A stretch of 64,000 bases of DNA, taken from Turnera subulata (lineage: Eukaryota; Streptophyta; Magnoliopsida; Malpighiales; Passifloraceae). The stretch lies in contig JAKUCV010005726.1 of the NCBI GenBank assembly GCA_028386065.3, forward strand, positions 78,269-142,268. Reading direction: 5' to 3'. Of the stretch, positions 46,753 through 58,925 are shown piece by piece; position 1 is the stretch's first letter, and the number at the start of each line of letters is the position of its first letter. The notes beneath the pieces are model-generated. The model saw only the letters and a list, made by a program, of their open reading frames with translations. It made no database searches and was not told the DNA's origin. Position numbers and translations under genes: made by a program.

Positions 46753-46860
46753 CCTACCTATTCCTACCTCTACAGGATGGATGTTAGTAATGGAGCTAGT
46801 GAAATGTGATGATATATATATATATATGTATATATATAGCGCGCAGTTTAACCAAGAAAG
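46753..46860 (-). promoter_or_regulatory. NAC gene core promoter and 5' UTR
   Basis: On the minus strand an alternating TATATATA tract (about 46812-46839) lies 60-90 bases before the ATG and is the likely TATA region. The leader that follows (CATCACATTTCACTAGC...) is short. Confidence 0.4.
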
Positions 46861-49060
46861 AAGAGGTGAAATATCAAACACTTAGCCCCTAGTTCTTGGT
46901 TCCAGGGAGATATATATATTTGTATATATTCATGCACTCGATTATATAATGTTAAGGGCGTTCCTAGAAATAGATCCAGAAAGTTAGGTTGCAAGTGCTG
47001 AAAGTGATCTAAGCCAAAAGAGACGAGTAGAATTGGAAAATGAAGGGTCAAGGTGTTTGCTTGGAAACTTCCAAATACGCCCAACAGAGACGAAGAAAAA
47101 AAGAAAAACAAAAGGCCAAAGAAAAGGTAAACCAAAAAAAAAACTTACATTTTTTTGATCGGTTAAAAAAAAAACACTACATGACGACTCATATCATGGA
47201 TGGGTTAAACTTGTCGTTGGGATTACCATCTTAATCTTCAATAAAGGACAAATAAGATGGGACAAAATCTTGGATTATATTTGGTTGTTGGAATTATATA
47301 TAGAGCACAAAATCCTGAATGAAATGAGGGAAGGTAGTAACAATAACCACAAAAATGGATATATTTTCTTAGAAACTTAACTAAGTATCCTTTTTTAATT
47401 ACTCCCTTCCTCACACCTAGCTGGCTTCTTGGGCTTTAGCACAAGAATTAAGGACATAACTAGCTCTAATTCCTTCAAAGGAAAAATATATTTTAAATTT
47501 TTAAATTATCTATTTTCTATTATGGGTGTAAGAGATGAGAGAGAAAGATAAAAAGAGAATAAATTGTAAAAATATTCCCTCTGTTTTTTTTTTTTTTTTG
47601 ATGCTAATCAAGACTTTATTGATTCACTTGCCAGACAGGGTCATTAAGACAATGACAGGGACAACACCCTTGTAATTACACTAGGCTCTGTTTTTTAATA
47701 TAAATCTTTCTACGTTCTTTTGTTTTGTTATTACAAATTTTAAGACGCTATAAAAATTCTATGAATCAATTAATATTTGGTTTCTAAATATAATTTCATC
47801 ATTAAATAACAAGGTAAGAAGAGAAAGATTTAATAAATCAAATTTTATAAAAGAATATTTTAGTTTATTGTGATTCACATACATTTCTGTTATCTAGGCT
47901 AAGGTTGTACAAAATTCTTAAATGACCTATATAAACCAATGGAGGGGATAGTGTTTAAAGCTATCTTGGATTGAAGAATTTTTAAAACAAGAGTTATCAA
48001 AAATTTGTATAACGTTAGTTTGGTTGGGACAAAAATTTCCTAACACATTTAGATTGTGTAGGATGGAGAGAGTACTATTTAATTAGTATTGTGAATGAGA
48101 AAAATCACTGAGTTTTTTTTTTTTTGGGTGGATCAGAGATTGAGATTTTACTCCATAGTAGGCTGACCAATAAATTTTTGAATAATAATAAAAAATACTA
48201 CTATCCAGAAAATCTTATTAATTCAATTCAATTCAAGTAGGTCCATCCACTAAAAAATAAAGCTCCCCCCAGTACACAAACTCTTTCAATTACAAGACCG
48301 AGCTCAAGAAGACAAGAGCTTTTAAAAAAAAACAAAAGAAAATCTATCCTTTAGTTTGATTGATTATAATTTATAGACTAACCCATCAGAAAAGCAAGTG
48401 GAGTTTTGAGGACAGATTCGTTTACGCATCTACACGCGGCGTAACCATCGTGTGGTTGTCTAAGGTTGTCTGCTCATTGCTTTAGTCAATGTCCAATGTC
48501 TTTCTCCGTCTCGACAAGAGTTAGGCGAACTCTCTATGTTTGTTTTATGAAATGTATTGAATAGAAAAGTTGTAGGGACTAAAGGTATCAATTCAGATTC
48601 TCAAAATATTAACTGGTAACCAATTTGTATAAACTTCAACCAGGTTTCTCTTCTTTCTTTTTCTCTATCCCTCGTGTTTGTTGGGCGACAATCTGTTAAC
48701 TTCAACAACACAAGTTGTTGCAGAGTAATTACAATATTTTATATAGTTAGGCTTAGTTTTTCTGGTCCTTTCGTGTGCATTTATTAACTTGGTACGAAAC
48801 TTTTCTCGATAGTCTTTAAACACAACCTCTATTAAGAAGCATGCGAAATATTAAATCATGGGTGTTGAAGTATAAAGTCTATTTTTTTTTATATATAGGA
48901 AACAAGTAAGAAAAATACAAGACCAAAAAGAATAATAGGGCGTGAGAGGTATGGCGTACAATTGAACAACTTTTTCATGATCATATTCAAGCCGGATATA
49001 TGAATATCGATCTGCCTTTGTTAATTCCAAAAAAGGTTCTCAGTCTATTTTTTGTTCCAC
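46861..49060. other. AT-rich intergenic upstream of the NAC gene
   Basis: No genes seen apart from a short retroposon at 47590. A T-run at 48116-48127 followed by GGGTGGATCAGAGATTGAGA may be the poly(A) end of another truncated LINE on the minus strand, but I see no matching target duplication. Confidence 0.5.
47590..47685 (-). mobile_element. short retroposon with poly(A) and target duplication
   Basis: CTCTGTTTTTT occurs on both sides (47579-47589 and 47686-47696). Between them is a T-run (a poly(A) tail on the minus strand) and about 85 bases containing AATAAA on the minus strand. It is either a SINE or a severely 5'-truncated LINE. The T-run makes the exact left edge ambiguous. Confidence 0.55.
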
Positions 49061-49067
49061 CGTCGCT

Positions 49068-49965
49068 TCAATTTCCTCCACATCCTAGCCGATCTCTTGC
49101 CCAACCTCTATAGTTTTCAACACTTCCACTGACTTGAAGGACACAATCTGGGTTGATTGATATTCCCTCTTTGCTTGAGTTGCCAATGTCAATCTCTACA
49201 TCTTGGGTGCTATTGCCACTAAGCTGCAAAGATATGATACTTCCTGTTTTGGATAACATCTTGAGACGCTTTACCCTCGAGCTTCTATTCCGTTTTGCAT
49301 TATCAAGAATTTTCATAAGTTTAACTTCCAGAAATCTCAAAGCTCTAAAGTCACGGCCATTCTAAAACGACAGTATTGAGGGGGCATACTTTGGGTTACT
49401 TGGTTCAATAGACTCATCGCTTAAATCATTGTTCAAGTCAGCCCTACTGGTGCTCCCACTTTCCTGGCCCAACTCCGATAAAATTGGACTAACAGCTTCT
49501 AGGCTGCTGGGATAAGGGCTAAAGGCCCACTTCTATCTTTTGACATACTATAATCCATGTTAAGGGGTGGTAAGTTAAGGGTCTTATCACTTACATCATC
49601 AATCCCATCCATAACCTGCTTATCACATTCTAACCCTACCTGTTTGTATGCCTACTTTTCTCGTACTTTATTTGTAATTAATGAAGCCGACATTGGGAAT
49701 TCTGTAGGATATGTGCTTCTACTACACATGCTTGCACTGGCATTGAAAACTATTCTCTGATTTTTATTTCCAATAACGGTTGTCCCCTTCCTTTGTCCAC
49801 TTTGGATGAATCGTCCACCTTCACTGCTTTTCTTTTCTCTAGCCTCTTAATTGTTCCCATGATTCCTAAGGGGTCTGGGGATTCACTGACACCACTTGCT
49901 GAATCGCACCGGTCGTCGGAGCGATCTCCCACATCAGATAGGGCGCAGTTGCAGTGCACTTTCAT
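49068..49965 (-). other. decayed minus-strand reading, possibly LINE-derived
   Basis: Broken frames such as LGIMGTIKRLEKRKAVKVDD lie just downstream of the RNase H remnant at 49990-50640. The basic, non-globular character could be a LINE ORF1 tail, but I cannot match a domain. No intact frame. Confidence 0.3.
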
Positions 49966-49989
49966 GCCGGCCGGAGAAGATCACTAAGA

Positions 49990-50640
49990 ACAGGACATGG
50001 CGGTTGAGTTTCAACCACTGACATGGTGGCTGAGGGCCAAGTCAAGAAGCAAGCTATATTTAGCGAGTATATATGCAACAGTATTAGTTTCACGGAAGCT
50101 ACGATGGAAGATGCTAGTCCACTGCCTATTAAGGAGTCTTTTATGCTGTGCATCAAGGGAACTTTGTCCAGACAAGTAGGCCCACTTGAATTGAGGATAG
50201 TGGCGACATCCGAGTTGTCCACTTCAATAATTGGGCACGAAAACCCCATTCTCCAAGTAAGACAGAGTGCATCATAAACAACCCAAAGCTCTGCAAGAAA
50301 ATGGGTTTCAAGGTTGAAGACTATGCATGAAACCCAGTAGCCACTTCCCATCTGAAGAATGAAACACACCACTAGTGCTTGAACGCCCAATTTGTCAGCA
50401 CGCAGCTCCATCCATATTTACCTTGATCCACCTAGTATCCGGAAGCTTCCAACCTACCAGAATGGAATGAGAAGAGGTGCTAAGCCCGTAGAGGAATTCT
50501 TTTGTTGCTGTGACCATATATGAACATGATAATCCTATATGTTGTAGCTTCTGGGTCCTTAGGGCTTGGTTGTTCTTGGAAAACAACCTTATTTCGTGCC
50601 TTTTAGATAAGCCATGCTCACACACTAAAGAGGAGAGATC
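49990..50640 (-). pseudogene. LINE RNase H (RVT_3) remnant
   Basis: Two minus frames read VGWKLPDTRWIKVNMDGA (first catalytic Asp), then FLAELWVVYDALCLTWRMGF (catalytic Glu), PIIEVDNSDVATIL (second Asp) and SIKDSLIGS. This is the type of RNase H domain at the end of plant LINE ORF2. The boundary between the two frames (near 50400) is a frameshift, and the last catalytic residue is not readable. Confidence 0.7.
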
Positions 50641-53600
50641 ACGGGCACCATGAGTTACAGTCCAAAGGAGACTTCAAGGTTGTTAAAAATCCACACTTTC
50701 GGGTTATTTTCTACAAAGAAAACATATCATGACTAGACTAAGTGAAGCTAAATGGATTTGGCATACTAACAATGCCTTAAAGTATATAAAGAGGTTTCTA
50801 AGTATTGCAGGCATCTTGGGGATGTGTCGAAGGTCGACATATGGTGGCAAACACGAGGAGCTTTGGTGAGGATGGCATCGCATGCAAGCTGCCATAGGAA
50901 AGTTTGGACTCTTGGTAGTCCTCTCCACTTCTATATCAATTTCTATGGCGCTGAGTGTGCGGGAGATAACCCATGCCATATCAACTGGCATGCGGATTTG
51001 ACAGCACATTACCAGAGCTCGTATACTCCCATAGAGCCACATTATCATCCCCATCATCTTTTGAGCTATATGTCCAAAAGAGTTTAAATTATTATTGGAC
51101 ATGTTTTCGGATTACTAATAATAAGTCCGCATTAGGCTTATTATTAAACCCGAAAATACAACACAAATATGATTAGGGTTAATCTAATACAAGTTAGGTT
51201 TTTTTTTTGGCATATATTATATATATACATTGACATATTGTCTTATTATGTACATGTGAGAAATACACAGAACAGAAAAAAGAAAAAAAAAACCTAGTTA
51301 CTCTCTCGTTTTTGGAGACAACTAGCACTGCAAGACGAGAGCAAAGAGTGTGCTCGAACACGAGACCGTGTGACGGCTTCTAGTTATGATCATCAGTTCA
51401 TTTGGATAGCTTAGAGAAATCGGATTCATGTCTGGTCTTAACTGATTCGGCTCATCAGTTGAGTGAAAGATCTAGACCAAAATAGGTATAAAAATTAAAT
51501 CTATTCGGTTTATCCCATTTCACATGGACCATGTGACGGTTTCAGATTTTTATTCCGTTGAGTGACTATCTCTATGTTTGTGTACTAGGAACCTTACACC
51601 TCCGGCTCAGACAGTCACGTGAACTGTAGGGCTAACTGAGACCCAAAAAAGGGTCGGCATATATAAGAGAGTACAAGTATATAAAAGGGACAATTAAAAT
51701 TAGTACAGGCTACAGGCTCCTAAAAGGGACAATTAAAATAGTGCGGACCCTATAATGTACGTTTACCATAAACGAATGTTAAGTGTATTTAATTTAATTT
51801 AGCTAGTTGGATTCAGTGAACACTCACATATAGATTGTCGGTAATATCGTTCTTAATAGGTAATTTATAAATACCCTCTAAATATTTTTAGAGTCTGATG
51901 ATGTACCCCGATCTTACATTAGGGCAACCTCCCCAACCTAAACATTTTTTTTTAAAAAGTGATATTGCGTATATTCTGTCCGAAATTATGGTAATCGTGT
52001 AAAAGGGTTGGAAGAATCAGGTCAAATGAGGTCAATATATGGGACACGTCTGGGAGACCTTGTTCAAGTCATCCAGCTCTAGCTTTCACGCGTTGTTAAC
52101 TCAGGATAGAGCAGTAAAAGACGATGGTGTCCCCTTCTCGGCTTCTCCACACGGACTATAGGCTGGAATAACTTAATTATATGTTACTCTTTTGTTAAGC
52201 ATTACTTTCTTTTCCTTTTTTTCTGCAAATTTTTCCTCTGAGCAACAGCCATTCAAATAAATCAAAAGACATTCAAATAATTAACTTCAAAGGGGGTGAA
52301 AAGACAAAATCTCCTCTCTTTTTTTTTTTATTTTTTTTTTATAAAGAAGCCCTTTTATATTTAAGAAACTAATGAAGCCCTTTTCCAATGAAGCCATATG
52401 TGTATCCCAACTGGTTTTTATTAAGTCATACAGCAGTCAACACAATTTTTTTTTTTATCACTGTTCGTTTTACCGTAATGCCATGTGTATATCCTACAAT
52501 GTTCCTCTTTTCTCCCTATCTTTTTTAATTAGAAAATCAAAAACATATATTCAATCCGGAGAACAATTTTTTTAAAAAATTCCAAGAACTAATACTAATT
52601 TCACCCCCTTTTTCTAACAAGAAAAGAATACTAATTCACTTCCTCCCTTTACTATTTACCACCATCATTTTTTCACGACAACTGCATCTCCCAAACTCAT
52701 CATTATGTGGAATCCGTAAAAAGATAATGCTTCTATAGACCTTTCTTGAGCATCCAGTCTACCTTTAGTTCACATGAATGGCAGGCGTACTTGTTACAAA
52801 TTAAGGGAAATACACAGTTTGTTTTTCTGGGTTATAAATTAGCAGAAATGTATCAGTTTTTCTTTTTTATGGTGCATAGAAATATATCATAACCGACTCC
52901 CAAAGATTAGTTTTTTTTTTTCCTTTTTTCATCAATGCTTCCTTTCCTCACATAATTCTCGAGTTTAGACTCTGGATTGTATTCGGTTTATCATGTGAAC
53001 CCTGTGTATGAAACTATAACTCAGGTCAATTGAGCTGAGAGTGAACATGACAACACACATGTATTCGCCAGGGCACCCAAGAAAATTTTCAGATTGACAA
53101 TTCATGGCTTCCAGTCAATAATTCAAGAATTTACCATTGACTAAGTCACTTGGTCAAGATATGCAAAGATGTGACCGTATCAACTCTTTTTTAGGGACTG
53201 ATACCAAAGTGTTAGAGAAGTTTTATATCATTAGATATATATATATATATATATATATAGAAAAATTGCTTTCTATCATCCAAGGATTTAAATTTTAGGG
53301 TTGAATTAATCATTTCATATGATAATGAAGTCTGTACAACCAAGTATTTAAGTGTTTGAATCATGTACAATTTGAAAATCATTACTGCATGGGACTTCAC
53401 CTAGCTGCATAAGCTTTTAGGTCATTATTTGCACCATAAACTCTAGAAAAAAAAAAGAAGAAGTAGGAGACAAGTACCGTATTCCTTTTGTGTAATACGA
53501 TTAATTTCTTAGGGTTAAATCCACACAACAGCAATAAACCTTCCTTAGCATCCATACTTAAACATCGGCAGCAAAATTTTCGAATCCTCAAAACCAAATG

Positions 53601-54930
53601 TAAAAGTTGAGCAAGCAACAAACCATAGGAACAACGGCATCGTCCAATATGATCTATTTTTCACAAAATGAATTCTATTAGATAATTTGTAAGTAGTCAT
53701 TCTTAATGTGTGGCAAAAAATACATAAACTAACTTGTGGAAAAAATGGATGTGACAGCGGCTCTTTTTCGAGGCGACCACACAACACATGAATACGATAG
53801 TCATAGTGTCTGTGTTATACAGTTATGTGTGCATTTGGACTTAGATGGTTGGCATCAAAATCAACAAAAGAAATTACCACCCTTTTCACACTAGTGACAG
53901 CTGCATGCTATTAGTCACACAAATCATGGACATGGTTTCCGATGGCGATATTTGTGAATATCTATACTTTATATTACTAGGTAAATCCCCAAATATCCTT
54001 ACTTTTATTTATTTTACTTTAGGCTAAGCTTGGGAAAAAAAAAAAAAAGGGAAGGAATGAAAATGAGGGGAATGAGAATAGAGATTAGAGAGGAAGAATA
54101 GGAGTGGAGGAGAAAGTTGGAAATATCTTTTTTGTTTGGGAAGATAGAACGTGGGAGGAATGAATAGTGATAGAATATAATATTTTCTTAGATAAATAAA
54201 TATCAAAATGTTAAAATTAGAAAAATAATCTTAGTACTAAAAGGAAACAAAGGAAAGTATGAAGATAAATTTGTCCAAAATAAAGAAGTTTAGTTAATAG
54301 GCTCACCATTCTCTCCATTTCCTCTCAAATTTGGGGTGATTGGTATTCACTCTAAAGGTGAGAAAATTTTCTCTTCCATTTCTTTCCCCTCCCCATTCTT
54401 TTGTTTCCCAAACAAGGGAATGTTTACTCTTTCTCTCTAAATTCTTTCTTTTTTTTTTTTTTTCCTGGCCCAATATCTCGCTCCTTAGCCTTAGAAACGG
54501 AGTTATAATATATATAAATTTTAAATTCTAATGTTGTAATTCCTTGATTTTACCACTATTTACGTGTTGGTTTCTTGAAAAGTTACCATGACTTTTTCTT
54601 TAAGATTAAGAAACATGCATCATATCATAATCCTTTCTTTTAAACAACTACACTATATTAAAAAGAAAATATCTTATAAAAATTTCCTCAAAAAGGTATC
54701 AACAACATCACCAAACAAGAGAATATACGTAACAACAAAAAAAAATGAGATATAGAGAAATTCATTAAAAACTGCAGCATTCGACTCCCCCTAAAATAAT
54801 AACTCCACAATCCCAAATTCAATCTCTACCTTTCATATTGTAGATGAATGTGTGTGGAACTTTCTGACAAAATTTCAGCTCGATCCACAAAGCGAGAACG
54901 TGACTTTCATATAAACTGGCAAGAATAGAA
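50641..54930. other. AT-rich intergenic DNA
   Basis: No gene recognised. There is an (AT)n tract at about 53236-53260. Long T-runs lie at 52320-52340 and 52449-52457. At 51665-51745 the sequence AAAAGGGACAATTAAAAT occurs twice, 50 bases apart. The region 51180-51330 (TATATATACATTG then a GA-rich stretch) could be an LTR promoter, but its ends are not found. 54022-54425 has weak inverted similarity (CTTGGGAAA / TTTCCCAAACAAG) and may be a degraded MITE. Confidence 0.4.
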
Positions 54931-55073
54931 AAAATTTTGCCGTAGAAATCTAAATTATTTTCAAACTTAATATAGTAATTATATCAATTATAATGAGTTC
55001 CGAAAGAAGGGCCAATCCCTATTGGATATTTTCTAGGAGGAAACCCCAAAAACCAATATCAGTAATATTTAAG

Positions 55074-55332
55074 GGGTTTTTCTATCTTGTGCCCTAAGGG
55101 CACATGATAAGCTACCGAAAAAGGAAATAAAACCTCACAATTAATGAATATCATTCCTATAGTGACTGAAATAACCTCCCATTATTATGTTTTAAATTAA
55201 TTATATTCTACAAATCATCTTTATGAAAGGGCTATTTTAGTCCATAGGAAAACAAATCTCATTAATTATGAGATTTTATTTCCTTTTTCGGTAGCTTATC
55301 ATGTGCCCCTAGGGCACAAGATAGAAAAACTC
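55074..55332. mobile_element. Mutator-type MITE with perfect 9-bp target duplication
   Basis: Terminal inverted repeats of about 60 bp: left GGGTTTTTCTATCTTGTGCC, right (reverse complement) GAGTTTTTCTATCTTGTGCC, continuing through GGGCACATGATAAGCTACCG and AAAAAGGAAATAAAA. Both flanks are ATATTTAAG (55065-55073 and 55333-55341). A 9-bp duplication with long TIRs is typical of Mutator-like elements. 259 bp, noncoding. Confidence 0.85.
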
Positions 55333-55460
55333 ATATTTAAGAAATATCATAGGGACATATTTTCTCTTTAATTCACAAGATCATTCATGTTTAAGGAATA
55401 TTTATGTTTTATTATTGATTCTATCTAGTATATTATCAAATTTATTGAAGTCCTCCCGCT

Positions 55461-56387
55461 TAGGGATGACAATTTTTTCGGGTCTACCCGATACCCACTC
55501 GAAACCCGCTTTTATGGGTAGGGTATTACCCGACTTTGACTAGAAAAAAAAAAGGTAGGGAGTTACCCGAACCCGAGTTGACCGGGTCCGTGTAGGGTCT
55601 GGGTCTGGGTAAGGGTCTAGGTTTTACCCTATCCGTTAGACCCTATCCATTATAATATTCTAAATTCTATAACCGTATTATAAAAATCAACTTGAGTTTC
55701 TTTTTTTGTTTCTTTTAATTCTTTTCCATTCACCTCCTCTTCTTTTTCTATTGAAATTTCGTTCACCTCCTCTTAGGTCTATTGAAATTTCGTGCTCTAC
55801 AACCCTAAACTAATATTATGTTATTATAATTTTTCTTTGCCTTAAAATAAACATTAATTTATAATTATCCTATAATTATTTATGATAATAATATGGAAGA
55901 AGAAAATAAGTATTCAATATTAGTTTATTTTTTAACTTATTATAAGATTCTTATTTTTATATTATTTAATAATATAAACTTTTTTTTAGAAAAATATAAG
56001 TTGATCTTGGTAGAGAAGAGGATGGAGATTAAGAAATAAAAGATTCTTTGCATTTTGAGTTGAGAAAAGTTACATGCTACTTTAAAATTTTGGACTTCTT
56101 TATTTTTTTTAAATTTTTATGCTTGAACTTGGAACATATTTCATGAATGTTGATTTAATAATCGTAGGATTTTTTTTAAAAAAATTAGAACTTGATTTTT
56201 ACTTAGCGGGTATAACGGGTATACCCTTACCCAGACCCGTATTACCCGTTGGGCAAAAAAATAAAACTTTACCCTACCCGGTTCATAATTATTCCATTCT
56301 TACCCTACCCGATTTGATTAAGGGTCCGGATCTGGGTCTTGCTTACCCTACCCGACCCTACCCGATTGCCATCCCTACTCTCGCTAG
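55461..56387. mobile_element. non-autonomous hAT element with 8-bp target duplication
   Basis: Ends are TAGGGATGACAAT (left) and, reverse complemented, TAGGGATGGCAAT (right). Subterminal regions are packed with GGGT(A/C)-type motifs (ACCCGA, TACCC) in inverted orientation. Flanks CTCCCGCT (55453-55460) and CTCTCGCT (56388-56395) are an 8-bp duplication with one mismatch, fitting the hAT superfamily. The interior (927 bp in all) has no transposase. Confidence 0.8.
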
Positions 56388-56547
56388 GTCTCTTTCTTAT
56401 ATTTACCCTCCCCTTATGACTAGTTTCTTTTCTTGTTTAATATGTCCCTTTAAAGTAGTTTAAGCTTCACCAAAATAAAAATAAGAGTGTATAAAAAAAA
56501 TAAAAAAAAATAAAAATAGGGGTTGTTTTGGAAAACAGTGAAGAGAG

Positions 56548-56679
56548 AGGCCCACTGAATTGAAGCCCAAGACAAGAAAACCCCGAATCCACACTTACAC
56601 ACACCGGTACCTAAAGCTCAGTTGAACGGTTATATATAGGGCGTCACCTCATTGCGCCTCTCTTTGCAATTTAGGGTTT
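56548..56679 (+). promoter_or_regulatory. promoter of the snoRNA unit: site II, TATA, telo-box
   Basis: AGGCCCA (56548-56554, a site II element) and AGCCCA (56564) are followed by a TATA box TATATATAGG (56631) and, about 35 bases on, TAGGGTTT (56672-56679), a telo-box. Site II plus telo-box is the usual pairing on plant ribosomal-protein and snoRNA gene promoters. It points toward the snoRNAs at 57136-57725. Confidence 0.6.
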
Positions 56680-57135
56680 GTGCTCGATCTCCCCATCAAG
56701 ACGCCGCCTCAGAGATTTTATTTCTTTTCTTTCTTTTCTGTTCAGCTTTGTTCCAATATTTTCTAGTGTTTCAGTTTGTTTAATGGTTTGAAGCATCTCT
56801 TAAGCGCAGCCCTTAAGATCGCCTTCCGTTTCTCCGTGGAAGCGTTTTGAGTCATAGCTGCGCGAAATTGAACCATTTTGTTTGTGATTTCTCTATAGGG
56901 TTTTCCTATAGGGTTATCCCAATTGACCCACCCCGAGTTTCCTTGACGAGGTATTACTATTTCATTGGACCTCTTGTTCTCGTCAGAGGCTTTTGGTTCC
57001 TTTGATCATCTGTGAATCACTCTATTCATTAGATGGTGGGTAACAATTTATATTGTTTTTCTAGTTGTTTGTTACCGTATGTTTAAATTGGATTACGCAT
57101 TTGTTACTTTGGTTTGATCTGTATTTTTTGCGGAA
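56680..57135 (+). ncRNA. probable 5' part of the noncoding snoRNA host transcript
   Basis: No open reading frame of note between the promoter and the first snoRNA. The sequence starts with CT-rich leader text (GATCTCCCCATCAAGACGCC). I infer a polycistronic snoRNA precursor or a noncoding host with an intron; splice sites cannot be fixed. Confidence 0.35.
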
Positions 57136-57229
57136 ATGGGCAAGAGTGATGATTCAATTAGATGTGTGAACGGAGTTAATCCATTTTGAACTTAACTATT
57201 GAGGCATATTATTTGTCTGACTTGCCCAT
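57136..57229 (+). ncRNA. C/D-box snoRNA, target unknown
   Basis: ATGGGCAAG (57136-57144) and CTTGCCCAT (57221-57229) form a perfect 9-bp terminal stem. Next to them are a C box GTGATGA (57146-57152) and a D box CTGA (57217-57220). The total is 94 nt. The guide upstream of D is GGCATATTATTTGT; I could not place its rRNA or snRNA target. No clear C' or D' box. Confidence 0.7.
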
Positions 57230-57354
57230 TTGGTTCGATATGTTTGTATAGATTCAAAATATATGGATTGATTGTAAATGTTAACTAGCCGTCTCTGCAT
57301 TTGCATTCTATTTATGTGCTATAAAACTTTGCCTGGTTGTAGTTTTTTTTTTGT

Positions 57355-57479
57355 TGTTGATGATGACAAATCCGAAGGCTTGTTTCTCAAAACATTCGCA
57401 GTGGCCGCCTAAGAGCTTTCGCCTTCGTCGGGCTTGAGAGCTAGTGCTGCATTTATCCTTCCTTGGATGTCTGAAACTC
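57355..57479 (+). ncRNA. U14: U14 snoRNA, copy 1
   Basis: C box ATGATGA (57360-57366) and D box CTGA (57471-57474). It carries both U14 hallmarks: domain A, CATTCGCAGT (57393-57402), complementary to the 5' region of 18S rRNA (ACTGCGAATG), needed for 18S processing; and domain B, CCTTCCTTGGATGT (57457-57470), directly before the D box, complementary to 18S ACATCCAAGGAAGG, guiding 2'-O-methylation of the C in that site. Length is near the plant U14 size. The flanks do not form a good terminal stem, unlike copy 2. Confidence 0.85.
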
Positions 57480-57599
57480 TTGTTTTATGATAATGTCAAA
57501 CAACTAATTTTTACAAGCTTTTTTCTGGGATGCCGGTTCTAACATGTCAGCTGATTGATTTGCTTATAGATAAGATTTGTTGACCATTTACTAGTGCTT

Positions 57600-57725
57600 T
57601 GGGTCTATGATGATAAATCATTGGCTTGTTTCTCAAAACATTCGCAGGGCCGCCTAAGAGCTTTCGCCTTCGCCAGGCTTGCAGAGCTTGTGCTGCATTA
57701 TCCTTCCTTGGATGTCTGAGACCCT
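57600..57725 (+). ncRNA. U14: U14 snoRNA, copy 2
   Basis: Terminal stem GGGTC (57601-57605) with GACCC (57720-57724), C box ATGATGA (57607-57613), domain A CATTCGCAG (57639-57647), domain B CCTTCCTTGGATGT (57702-57715) and D box CTGA (57716-57719). It is a diverged tandem copy of the one 245 bp upstream, sharing TTGGCTTGTTTCTCAAAAC-like and CCGCCTAAGAGCTTTCGCC text. Plant U14 genes are commonly found as such clusters. Confidence 0.9.
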
Positions 57726-57954
57726 AGTCCTAGCTGGTGTCATCAACAAATTTATGTTTTTTCAAAAGGAACCAAATTGTTATGGGTATCAAGTTTTCAA
57801 AGTTGCTTTTGGATATTTGGATGTGGGTGCTTAAGTTTTTTTGTTGAATCTTTATTCATTCTCATTGGATTTCTCTGATTTTTGGCCCTTCCCAAGCTTT
57901 TAACTGCAGTGATGCATTAACAGTATGGTGTTTTTTCAACGTCAATTCCTATTG

Positions 57955-58146
57955 TCATTACTGCAGATCCAGATTGGGCATCTGACAAATACCCAAACCA
58001 GTTCCCCAATGGGTTCTAGCATTCTTAGCTAGCAGGTCTGCAGCTCTATTAGCTTCGCTATTTACAGCAGAAACAGAAACGTCATCAAAGTTTCCGAGCG
58101 AAACCAGATTATTTGGCGCTATAGAAGCAATGTTCCAGTCCATTGT
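57955..58146 (-). pseudogene. LINE RNase H C-terminal fragment
   Basis: Minus frame reads DVSVSAVNSEANRAADLLAKNA, the final RNase H motif of plant LINEs with its catalytic Asp (compare VNRRANRIGDILAKYA at the right end of this window). Only about 60 residues remain. Confidence 0.65.
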
Positions 58147-58840
58147 GCGAGTCCCTAGCTCTCTCCAGCTACCCTAACGAGGTTGATACATTACGTTCGG
58201 TAAAACGATTTCTTGTACTGAAATGAATAACACCGATTGGTTGCCAAGCGATCCTTGACTATAGAAACTCCCGAACTGTATCATTTTGAACGTACAGCAA
58301 ATTGAACAGTATGCAACGGGTAGTGTACAGCAAATATCTAGCATATGCAACGGTTAGTTTGTGGGGTGGGAGTTTAGGTGGTGTAGAGACTTAGTAGTGT
58401 GTTTCATTGATAATAATAGAGAGTTAAACAATAGAGTACAATATACAAATCCATACATTTAAATCCAATCGACCTCCCTCTTCTCCCCTTGAAAACTATT
58501 GCCGTGCCGAATAGATTTTCCGACCATGTCTGTATGGGCCACCAGCGAGCCCAAGCTTGCCTCATCCGATGGTTTGCAATCATCTGCCTCATTGCTGAGA
58601 TCGATGACAAACTTAGCCTTCCCTGCCATGGTGAGTTCTCGGCATTGAGTTTCCGGGAAACACCGGTATTGTAAACTTCCCAGGAACTGGGTACTTGGAA
58701 GAGAAAAACCATAAAAGAAAGAAATTGATATGGGGAAAAGATAGATAGGGTGTAGATGAGCGTGGATCTGGAAGTCGATTGGAAATTTGGGTGAAAAGGA
58801 CTTAGGGGATGGCGGCGATTGGGTTTTTGCCTGTGATTTT

Positions 58841-58924
58841 GTTTACTTGATTTAATGTACATGGCTAGAGAGGTGATATATTGTTTACTTGATTTAATGT
58901 ACATGGCTAGAGAGGTGATATATT
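58841..58924. repeat. two tandem 42-bp units
   Basis: Two identical 42-bp copies, 58841-58882 and 58883-58924, beginning GTTTACTTGATTTAATGTAC and ending GGTGATATATT. A partial third start (GTTTACTTGA) follows the retroposon at 60171, so the insertion landed at the end of the second unit. Confidence 0.9.
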
Positions 58925-58925
58925 G

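Noticed and set aside
46753..46881. N-terminal extension of the NAC frame
   Set aside because: It translates the AT-rich promoter repeat (YIYIYIY). The family start MDLLPGYRF is clear.
57480..57599. Possible extra C/D snoRNA between the U14 copies (ATGATAA at 57487, CTGA at 57551)
   Set aside because: The C box has a mismatch and the flanks form no terminal stem.
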